The position numbers were made by a program, and so were the translations under genes. Of a DNA stretch of 64,000 nt, positions 1-6,713 are shown one piece after another; position 1 is the stretch's first letter; each line of letters begins with the position of its first letter. The DNA comes from Leifsonia sp. 1010 (GTDB lineage: Bacteria > Actinomycetota > Actinomycetes > Actinomycetales > Microbacteriaceae), in assembly GCF_031455295.1 (NCBI RefSeq), contig NZ_JAVDSL010000001.1:620001-684000 (forward strand), written 5' to 3'. A model generated the notes under the pieces. It ran no database searches. It had not been told where the DNA came from and saw only the letters and a list, made by a program, of their open reading frames with translations.

Positions 1-409
1 CGTCGCTCATCCCGGCGTCGTCGAGACCGGCCGCTCGCACCGCGCCGCGCGCCTTCGGGCCGCGCACCAGGATGGTCGACTCCGCGAGCGTGTGCTGCAG
101 CGCCTCCCCCAGCCCGGCCGAGTCGGCGACCTCGAACCAGCGGCGCATCCCGTAGCTGGTGGTGGCCAGGAGCACGTCGGGCGCCGCCTCGATGATCCGC
201 TCGGTGTCGGCGATGACAGGGGCATCGTCGTCGGCGTGACGCATGTGCACCGTCGGCGCGTGCAGCACCGTGGCGCCGCGGCGCTCGAACGCGTCGATCA
301 GGTCCGCGGAGCGGCGGTCGCTCGTGACGCCGATGCGGAATCCGGCCAGCTGGTCGGGGCGGAACGCGGCGATGCCGGGGCGCTCGTCACCGGGGCGCTC
401 GTCGCTCAT
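1..409 (-). CDS. hemD: Uroporphyrinogen-III synthase (HemD), 3' end outside window
   Basis: The ATG lies one base after the cobA stop, and about 136 codons are visible without a stop before the window edge, so the C-terminal half is missing. The start MSDERPGDERPG is followed by a segment reading GFRIGVTSDRR, then LIDAFERRGATVLHAPTV. This is the usual opening of uroporphyrinogen-III synthase-like proteins, which close and invert hydroxymethylbilane to the first cyclic tetrapyrrole. Its place after nirB and cobA fits siroheme supply for nitrite reductase. Actinobacterial HemD proteins next to nirBD sometimes carry a C-terminal DNA-binding domain; that cannot be judged here. The family call rests on the N-terminal half and on context. 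Confidence 0.72.
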   Translation of the reverse strand, partial: MSDERPGDERPGIAAFRPDQLAGFRIGVTSDRRSADLIDAFERRGATVLHAPTVHMRHADDDAPVIADTERIIEAAPDVLLATTSYGMRRWFEVADSAGLGEALQHTLAESTILVRGPKARGAVRAAGLDDAGMSD

Positions 410-410
410 C

Positions 411-1187
411 TCACGGTCCCGTCACCGCGGCCGCGTTCGCGAGGGCGGCGGCCGCTGCCGCATCCCCGTCGTTCGCCAGCCGGACGACCTCGCCGATGAC
501 CACCACCGCGGGCGAGCCGACGCCCGCCCGCACCGACTCAGTGAGGATGGTCGACAGCTTCCCGAACGTCGTGCGCTGCCGCGCGGAGTAGCCCTGCTCG
601 ACGACCGCGACCGGCATGCCCGGGTCCATCCCGAACCGTGCCAGCCCCGCGGTGATCGAGGGGAGGTTCGTGATCCCCATCAGGATGACGATGGTGCCGC
701 CGAGGCCGGCCAGGTGCTCCAGCTCGGCCGGCGAGAGCGGGGCGTGCCCGGAGACGACGGTGAACATCCTGCTGGTGTTCCGGTGCGTCACCGGGATACC
801 CGCCGCGGCCGGTACCGAGATCGCGCTCGTCACTCCCGGGACGACGCGCACCGGGACGCCCGCGCGCCGGCAGGCCTCCACCTCCTCGCCGCCGCGGCCG
901 AACACGAACGGGTCGCCGCCCTTCAGCCGCACGACGCCCGAGCCCTCCAGAGCGTGCCGGACGAGGATGCGCTCGATCTCGTCCTGCGGGATGGGATGGT
1001 GTCCCGGCCTCTTGCCCACGTCGATGAGGTGCGCGTGGGGCGCGAGCTCCGCGAGCGTCTCGTGCGGGGCGAGGCGGTCGTACAGCACGACATCCGCCGC
1101 GGCGAGCGCCCGCACCGCCGCGACCGTGAGGAGATCCGGGTCACCAGGTCCGCCGCCGACGAGCGTGACTGTTCCTGTGCGTGTCAT
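411..1187 (-). CDS. cobA: Uroporphyrinogen-III C-methyltransferase (SUMT)
   Basis: This 258-residue protein makes precorrin-2 from uroporphyrinogen III with two S-adenosylmethionine molecules, the committed step to siroheme. It starts MTRTGTVTLVGGGPGDPDLL, the glycine-rich loop of the SUMT family. It also has VVLYDRLAP, the RLKGGDPFVFGRGGEE motif that binds the cofactor, and GVTSAISVPAAAGIPVTHR. The length matches stand-alone CobA with no CysG-type dehydrogenase/ferrochelatase extension, so that chemistry must come from elsewhere; the chelatase-like gene at 4365-5087 is one candidate. The ATG overlaps the nirB stop by 4 bp (ATGA), which indicates translational coupling. A longer in-frame start upstream would lie inside nirB and is rejected. 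Confidence 0.95.
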   Translation of the reverse strand: MTRTGTVTLVGGGPGDPDLLTVAAVRALAAADVVLYDRLAPHETLAELAPHAHLIDVGKRPGHHPIPQDEIERILVRHALEGSGVVRLKGGDPFVFGRGGEEVEACRRAGVPVRVVPGVTSAISVPAAAGIPVTHRNTSRMFTVVSGHAPLSPAELEHLAGLGGTIVILMGITNLPSITAGLARFGMDPGMPVAVVEQGYSARQRTTFGKLSTILTESVRAGVGSPAVVVIGEVVRLANDGDAAAAAALANAAAVTGP

Positions 1188-3775
1188 CGTGTCTCTCCTC
1201 TGTCGGCAACGCCTGGCCGGACCGGGATGGTCGAGCCCGCGACGAGGACGGGACCAGCGGCGCGCTCCTCGGCGGTGGCCGGGCGCAGCTGGCCGCGCTC
1301 CTCGACCCGGGCGATCGAGGGGTCGGGGGTGTCCGGCGCGTTCACGAACGACCGGAACCGGCGGAGCCGCTCCGGGTCGCGCAGCGTCGCCGCCCATTCG
1401 TCCTCGTACGTGTCGATGTGCTTCGCCATCGCCGCCTCCAGCTCCTCTGCGAGGCCGAGCGAGTCGTCGACGACCACGGCGCGGACGTGCTCGACGCCGC
1501 CGTCGAGGTCCTCCATCCACCGGGCCGTGCGCTGCAGCCGGTCGGCCGTGCGGATGTAGTACATGAGGTAGCGGTCGATGTAGCGGATCAGCGTCTCGTC
1601 ATCGAGGTCGGAGGCCAGCAGCTGCGCGTGCGCGGGCTGGAAGCCGCCGTTGCCGCCGACGTAGAGGTTCCACCCCTTGTCGGTGGCGATGACGCCGACG
1701 TCCTTCCCGCGGGCCTCCGCGCACTCCCGCGCGCAGCCGGAGACGCCGAACTTGAACTTGTGCGGCGCGCGCAGGCCGCGGTAGCGGAGTTCGAGGTCGA
1801 CGGCCATTCCGACCGAGTCCTGGACGCCGTAGCGGCACCAGGTGGATCCGACGCAGCTCTTCACGTTGCGCAGCGCCTTGCCGTAGGCCTGACCGGACTC
1901 GAAGCCCGCGTCCACCAGCCGCTTCCAGATCTCGGGGAGCTGCTCCAGACGCGCGCCGAACATGTCGATGCGCTGGCCGCCGGTGATCTTCGTGTAGAGC
2001 CCGAAGTCGGTGGCCACCTGGGCGATCACGGCCAGCTTCTGCGGGGTGATCTCGCCGCCCGGGATGCGCGGCACGACCGAGTAGGTGCCGTCCTTCTGCA
2101 TGTTGGCGAGGGCGCGGTCGTTGGTGTCCTGCAGCTGGCCCCGACCGCCGTCCAGCGGGTACTGGCTGTGCTGGCTGGCGAGGATGGAGCCCACCGCCGG
2201 CTTGCAGATGTCGCAGCCCCGGCCGCGCCCGAGACGCGCGATCGTCTCCTCCCAGCTGGTCAGCTCGAGCACCCGGATCGACTCGAACAGCTCCTGGCGC
2301 GAGAGGTCGAAGTGCTCGCACAGAGCGCGGGAGACGGTGGCGCCGGTGCGGGTGAGCTCGGCCTCCAGGATCTTCTTCACCAGGGGGACGCACGACCCGC
2401 ACTGCGTACCCGCTCGCGTGCAGGCCTTCAGCTCGCCGAGGTCGTGGCAGCCGTCCTCCACGGCGGACCGCACGGTGCCGGAGGTGACGTTGTTGCACGA
2501 GCAGACCAGCGCATCGTCCGGGAGCGCGCCGCCCGCGGGCGGCTCAGCCCCCGCCGCGGATAGGTAGGCAGCCGGTTCGGCGTCCAGTTCCCGGCCGAGC
2601 AGCGGCCGGAGGCTCGTGTACGGCGAAGCGTCGCCGACGAAGACGCCGCCGAGCAGTGTCCGGGCGTCGTCGCTGACCACCAGCTTCTGGTAGAGCCCGC
2701 GTGCCGGGTCGGCGTAGACGATCTCCAGCGCCCCGGGTTCACGGGCGAACGCGTCGCCGAAGCTGGCGACATCGACCCCCGAGAGCTTCAGCTTCGTGGC
2801 GTCGTCCACGGTGGTGAAGGTCGCGTCGCCTCCGAGCAGCCGGTCGGCGACGGTCTCCGCCATCGCGTTGGCCGGGGCGACCAGACCGACCGTCCGGCCG
2901 TCGATCGCCGCCACCTCGCCGATCGCCCAGACGGCCGGGTCGGAGGTGCGGCAGGCCTCGTCGATGATCACGCCGCCGCGTTCGGCCGTTGCGATGCCGG
3001 CGTCGCGGGCCAGTTCGTCGCGGGCCCGGATGCCGATCGCGAAGACGACGATGTCGGCCGGGACGGTACGTCCGTCGGCGCAGCGGACGGCGGTCGGGCG
3101 TCCGCCTCCGTCGAGCAGGATCTCGCGCGGCCGGGTGCCGAGATGCAGGTCGATGCCGCGCGCCCGGATCAGCCGGCCGAGCGCCTGGCCGGCCCCCTCG
3201 TCCAGCTGGGCGGACATGAGCCAGCCGCCCGAGTGGATGATGACGGACTCCGCGCCGAGGGCGGCGACACCGCCGGCGGCTTCGAGACCGAGCAGGCCGC
3301 CGCCCGCCACGGCGACCCGCGGGGCGCGACCCAGGGTCTCCCGCAGCTCTGCGACCTCGGCGACCAGCGCATCCACGTCGGCGATGGTGCGGTACACGCG
3401 GCTGGCGTGGGCTCCAGGGATGTCGGGGACGGGGGCGGAGGAGCCGGTCGCGAGCACCAGGTCGTCGTACGCGATGACCGCACCGGCGGAGGTGGTCACC
3501 GTGCGCGCCACGCGATCGATCTGCGTGACGGCCTCCCCGACGCGCAGCTCGACCGCCGCATCCTCCCAGTGGGATGCCGGCTCGAGCGTGAGGTCGACGT
3601 CGCCGTCGGCCAGCCGCTTGCTCAGCTGCACGCGGTCGTAGGGCAGGTGCGGCTCCTCGGCCAGCACCACGATAGACCGCTCGCCCGCTGCCGCGCCGGC
3701 TCCGCGCGAGACCAGCGCATCCACCAGCCGATGGGCGGCCGGTCCGCCTCCCACGATCACTGTGCGTCCGGTCAT
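1184..3775 (-). CDS. nirB: Assimilatory nitrite reductase [NAD(P)H], large subunit
   Basis: This 863-residue protein reduces nitrite to ammonium in the cytoplasm with siroheme and iron-sulfur centres. The start MTGRTVIVGGG gives a Rossmann FAD-binding loop at once; an in-frame ATG 12 codons earlier lacks support. In order it has FAD/NAD-binding domains (roughly 1-310), a BFD-like [2Fe-2S] domain with Cys425 and Cys427 and a later CGSC, then ferredoxin-like and siroheme domains. Siroheme/[4Fe-4S] ligands are visible as Cys641 and Cys647 (CVGSTWC) and Cys681 and Cys685 (GCAREC). It is first in a nirB-cobA-hemD operon. Unusually, nirD is not downstream but starts divergently 221 bp away. Confidence 0.96.
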   Translation of the reverse strand: MTGRTVIVGGGPAAHRLVDALVSRGAGAAAGERSIVVLAEEPHLPYDRVQLSKRLADGDVDLTLEPASHWEDAAVELRVGEAVTQIDRVARTVTTSAGAVIAYDDLVLATGSSAPVPDIPGAHASRVYRTIADVDALVAEVAELRETLGRAPRVAVAGGGLLGLEAAGGVAALGAESVIIHSGGWLMSAQLDEGAGQALGRLIRARGIDLHLGTRPREILLDGGGRPTAVRCADGRTVPADIVVFAIGIRARDELARDAGIATAERGGVIIDEACRTSDPAVWAIGEVAAIDGRTVGLVAPANAMAETVADRLLGGDATFTTVDDATKLKLSGVDVASFGDAFAREPGALEIVYADPARGLYQKLVVSDDARTLLGGVFVGDASPYTSLRPLLGRELDAEPAAYLSAAGAEPPAGGALPDDALVCSCNNVTSGTVRSAVEDGCHDLGELKACTRAGTQCGSCVPLVKKILEAELTRTGATVSRALCEHFDLSRQELFESIRVLELTSWEETIARLGRGRGCDICKPAVGSILASQHSQYPLDGGRGQLQDTNDRALANMQKDGTYSVVPRIPGGEITPQKLAVIAQVATDFGLYTKITGGQRIDMFGARLEQLPEIWKRLVDAGFESGQAYGKALRNVKSCVGSTWCRYGVQDSVGMAVDLELRYRGLRAPHKFKFGVSGCARECAEARGKDVGVIATDKGWNLYVGGNGGFQPAHAQLLASDLDDETLIRYIDRYLMYYIRTADRLQRTARWMEDLDGGVEHVRAVVVDDSLGLAEELEAAMAKHIDTYEDEWAATLRDPERLRRFRSFVNAPDTPDPSIARVEERGQLRPATAEERAAGPVLVAGSTIPVRPGVADRGETR

Positions 3776-3881
3776 GCGGGCCCCTTCCGATTGTGGCGGC
3801 TGCCGCCGCACCGGCGGGATTCGCTCCCGCCTCGTGCCTTTCGAGCGTAGGGCGGTGCGGTTTCCCCCGAATTTCGCGGTT

Positions 3882-3897
3882 GTAACCGCGCGTTAAC
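3882..3897. promoter_or_regulatory. GlnR-type nitrogen box candidate between nirB and nirD
   Basis: The sequence GTAAC, six bases, TTAAC matches the a-site/n6/b-site layout described for actinobacterial GlnR boxes (gTnAc-n6-GaAAc). A further GTAAC half-site occurs at 3947-3951. GlnR control of nirB is established in Streptomyces; whether this organism uses GlnR is inferred. The site lies in the 221-bp divergent region and could serve both directions. Confidence 0.35.
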
Positions 3898-3996
3898 ACG
3901 CGACGCACACCGGCGGTCGGTGGATGTGAGGACCGCTTCATGAGGAAGTAACAGCAGCGGCCGCCGTCCGAAACATCGGCTGCCTAGTCTCGGGGC

Positions 3997-4368
3997 ATGA
4001 CGATCACGCAGACCTCGCCCCTCTCGGAGTCCCGGAGCGCGGACTGGGTGCGCGCATGCCGGGTCGGCGATCTGGAGCCGTCCTGGGGCGAGGCCGTGCT
4101 GCTGAGGATGCGCCAGATCGCCGTCTTCCTCCTCGGCCCGCGCGAGGTCTACGCCGTCGCACACGAGGACCCCGACGGCGGCGCACCGGTGATGGCGCGC
4201 GGCATCGTCGGCTCCCGCGGCGACCGGCCGACCATCGCTTCCCCGCTGCACAAGCAGGTGTACGACCTGGGAACGGGCGAGTGCTTCACCGACCCCGCTC
4301 TCGCGCTGCAGACCTTCCGCACCCGCATCGTCGGCGGGTTCATCGAGATCGAGCTGGAGGACGCGTGA
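3997..4368 (+). CDS. nirD: Nitrite reductase small subunit
   Basis: This 123-residue protein starts with ATG at 3997. It is a Rieske-fold NirD protein, the small partner of NirB. It has the typical VWxxACRVGDLEP-like opening and MRQIAVFLLG, with GDRPTIASPLHKQVYDLGTGEC near the middle. As is normal for NirD, the CxH pairs that hold a Rieske cluster are absent, so it is structural rather than redox-active. It is transcribed away from nirB and its stop overlaps the next start (GTGA), so it is coupled to the chelatase-like gene. Confidence 0.93.
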   Translation: MTITQTSPLSESRSADWVRACRVGDLEPSWGEAVLLRMRQIAVFLLGPREVYAVAHEDPDGGAPVMARGIVGSRGDRPTIASPLHKQVYDLGTGECFTDPALALQTFRTRIVGGFIEIELEDA

Positions 4369-5087
4369 CCACGGCGGTCGTCGCCGCCTCGCACGGCACG
4401 TCCTCACCTGACGGGCAGACCGCCGTCCGGCGTCTCGTGGAACGCCTGGCGGCCTCCATGGACGCACCGGTGCTCGGCTGCCACGTCGACGTCGAGCAGC
4501 CTGACGTGCCCACCGCGCTGTCGTCCGCCGCCGCGGTCGCGGACGACGCCCTCATCGTTCCCCTGTTGCTGTCGGCCGGCTACCACGTCTATGTCGACCT
4601 GGCGGACAGCGCGGCCGAAGCACCCCTGCCTACGTCCGTCACCGGCGCCCTCGGCCCGGACTCCCGCCTGGTCGACGTGCTCGTCCAGCGTCTCACCGAA
4701 GCGGGCCTCCGCGACTCCGACGCCGTCGTGCTCGCGGCCGCCGGCTCCTCCGACGCCCGCGCTGTCGCCGACTGCCGCACCACCGGAGCGCTCCTGGCGG
4801 AACGGCTGGCGCGCCCCGTCACGGTCGGCTTCATCTCGGCGGCGACCCCGCCGTTGCCCGAGGCGATCCGGCAGACCCGCGAAGCGCATCCCGGCGCCCG
4901 CGTGGTCGTGGCGACGTATTTGCTCGCGCCCGGCTACTTCGCCACGCTCGCCGAGCAGGCGGGCGCCGACGTGGTGACCGCCCCGCTGCTGACGCCGCGG
5001 TCGACGCCGGACGCGATCGTCGATGTGGTGCGCGACCGGGTGGATGCGGCGGCGGCTGCGCGCTCGGCGGCACGCCTCTCTCGCTGA
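4365..5087 (+). CDS. CbiX/SirB-type sirohydrochlorin chelatase
   Basis: This 240-residue protein starts at a GTG that overlaps the nirD stop. Early residues VVAASHGTSSPDG carry the family's conserved histidine in a SHG motif. A second half begins near VVLAAAGSSD, where the equivalent histidine is lost, as is common in two-domain CbiX-like proteins. The family inserts Fe2+ (siroheme) or Co2+ into sirohydrochlorin. Linkage to nirD and proximity to nirB/cobA argue for iron insertion into siroheme. It could instead be a general CbiX-like protein of uncertain metal preference. Confidence 0.8.
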   Translation: MTTAVVAASHGTSSPDGQTAVRRLVERLAASMDAPVLGCHVDVEQPDVPTALSSAAAVADDALIVPLLLSAGYHVYVDLADSAAEAPLPTSVTGALGPDSRLVDVLVQRLTEAGLRDSDAVVLAAAGSSDARAVADCRTTGALLAERLARPVTVGFISAATPPLPEAIRQTREAHPGARVVVATYLLAPGYFATLAEQAGADVVTAPLLTPRSTPDAIVDVVRDRVDAAAAARSAARLSR

Positions 5088-5112
5088 CCTCTTTTCTCTG
5101 TGCGTCAGCATA

Positions 5113-5148
5113 TGTATCGATCCACACCCATCCTTGTGTATCGTTAAA
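5113..5148. promoter_or_regulatory. Tandem LacI-type operators and promoter of the secreted GH43 gene
   Basis: Two imperfect copies of the local operator lie at 5113-5124 (TGTATCGATCCA) and 5137-5148 (TGTATCGTTAAA), 24 bp apart start to start. Each differs by one base from a perfect copy found upstream of the transporter operon. A candidate promoter, TTGTGT at 5134-5139 with a 17-bp spacer to TAGTGT at 5157-5162, overlaps the second operator, so a bound repressor would block it. Confidence 0.7.
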
Positions 5149-5198
5149 ATCTCGGTTAGTGTGCTCCCAATATCGTCAGTGCCGACGAAAGGAGAACA

Positions 5199-6614
5199 AT
5201 GGATCTCGCTCACCATGGCGGACTCCGGCTCGCTGCGTTCGCGGTGTTTGCTGCCGCCCTCACCGCGATCGGTGTCACCGCACCGGCAGCGCTGCCCGCT
5301 CGCGCTGCGACCGTCAACGCGGACTATGTCATGGCGTACTTCGTCGAGAGCCCGAACGGTTCGGGAGACTCGAACACGGTGCACCTGGCGGTGAGCCGCG
5401 ATGGTCTCGAGTGGACGCCGCTGCACGAGAATCAACCGATCCTGGTACCCACCGCCGGCACCAAGGGTATCCGCGACCCGTACGTGTACCGACTGCAGGA
5501 CGGCAGCTGGGTGCTGGTCGCCACCGACATTCTCACGGGTGGTGACTTCTTCGCCGCGAATCCTGCGATCCACGTGTGGACCTCACCGGACCTCGTCCAC
5601 TGGTCGTCTGACCGGATGCTGACTGTCAACGCAGTGAACACGCAGTCCTACTCCTGGGCACCCGAGGTGTTCTGGGACGCCGACCGCAAGCAGTACGGAA
5701 TTCTGTTCAGCGGCATCCCTAACGGCTCTTCGGTGTCGAAAATCCTCGTCTCGTACACCAGCGACTTCGTCACCGCTTCCTCTCCGCAGGTGTTCTTCGA
5801 CAACAACGGCCAGGGGAACATCATCGATGCCGACATGATCACCGGCGTCAACGGCGTGAACTACCTCTACTACCGCGGCTCTGACGCCACCCTGCGCGGG
5901 GCGAAGTCGACCAGCCTGAACCCGGGATCCTTCACCGAATACGTCACCGCTCCCCCGCAGGGCCAGTGCGTGGAAGCGCCGACGGTGGTGCGCTCCCTGA
6001 CTAATCCCAACACCTGGTGGCTGTGGGGCGACAACTACTGCCCGAACAACACATTCGATGTCTGGCAGGGCGACATCGCCAGCGGCAACTGGACCGCGGT
6101 CAGCAAGGCGAACTACACCGCCCCGCTGGGCTCCAAGCACAACACGATTCAGCCGATCACCTCGACCGAGTACAACGCACTGATCAGCACGTACGGCACC
6201 ACGTCGACGATGCGGCTGAAATCCTGGGACTACCCCGGCCGGTACGTGCGCCACCAGAACGGGGTCGGCCGCATCGATCCGTTGCCTTTCGACCCGCAAG
6301 CCGACTCGCAGTGGAAGGTCGTCCCCGGCCTCGCCGACTCCACCGATGTCTCATTCGAGTCGGTCAACTACCCCGGCTCCTACCTCCGGCACTCGAACTT
6401 CGACCTGGTGCTGAATGTCGACGACAACTCCGCCCAGTTCGCCGCCGACGCGACTTTCAAGAAGGTCCCCGGCCTGGCCAACTCGGCGTGGAGCTCGTTC
6501 CAGTCGTACAACTACCCCGGCCGGTACATCCGCCACTACAACTACGTCCTCGAGCTGCAGCCGATCGCCACAGCTCTCGACCAAGCCGATGCGACGTTCC
6601 ACGTCGCTCCCTGA
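5199..6614 (+). CDS. Secreted GH43 arabinosidase-like enzyme with CBM42 (AbfB) domain
   Basis: This 471-residue protein has an N-terminal signal peptide (hydrophobic run about 10-30, probable cleavage near ARA-ATVN) and the ribosome site AAAGGAG. Residues about 45-330 form a GH43-type five-bladed propeller with IRDPYVYR, SWAPEVFWD and VEAPTVV in the expected order for the catalytic acidic positions. Residues about 340-470 are an arabinofuranose-binding AbfB (CBM42) beta-trefoil, recognised by three YPGxYxRH repeats. The likely role is extracellular removal of arabinofuranosyl groups from arabinan or arabinoxylan. The exact GH43 subfamily and linkage cannot be read from sequence. It opens the utilisation locus and has two regulator boxes upstream. 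Confidence 0.85.
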   Translation: MDLAHHGGLRLAAFAVFAAALTAIGVTAPAALPARAATVNADYVMAYFVESPNGSGDSNTVHLAVSRDGLEWTPLHENQPILVPTAGTKGIRDPYVYRLQDGSWVLVATDILTGGDFFAANPAIHVWTSPDLVHWSSDRMLTVNAVNTQSYSWAPEVFWDADRKQYGILFSGIPNGSSVSKILVSYTSDFVTASSPQVFFDNNGQGNIIDADMITGVNGVNYLYYRGSDATLRGAKSTSLNPGSFTEYVTAPPQGQCVEAPTVVRSLTNPNTWWLWGDNYCPNNTFDVWQGDIASGNWTAVSKANYTAPLGSKHNTIQPITSTEYNALISTYGTTSTMRLKSWDYPGRYVRHQNGVGRIDPLPFDPQADSQWKVVPGLADSTDVSFESVNYPGSYLRHSNFDLVLNVDDNSAQFAADATFKKVPGLANSAWSSFQSYNYPGRYIRHYNYVLELQPIATALDQADATFHVAP

Positions 6615-6617
6615 TCG

Positions 6618-6654
6618 CGTGCCGGAGGGGGAGCCCCCGCCTCCCTCCGGCACG
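6618..6654. terminator. 12-bp hairpin between the GH43 and beta-helix genes
   Basis: A perfect 12-bp stem (6618-6629 with 6643-6654) and 13-nt loop begins 3 nt after the GH43 stop. There is no T-run, so it may be a GC-only terminator or an RNA stabilising/attenuating hairpin that gives the two secreted proteins different expression. Confidence 0.55.
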
Positions 6655-6713
6655 TTCCACCCGGCGCACCGATGCACCGGTGACCCTCCCCGACCACGGA
6701 GAAAGGCACAGCT

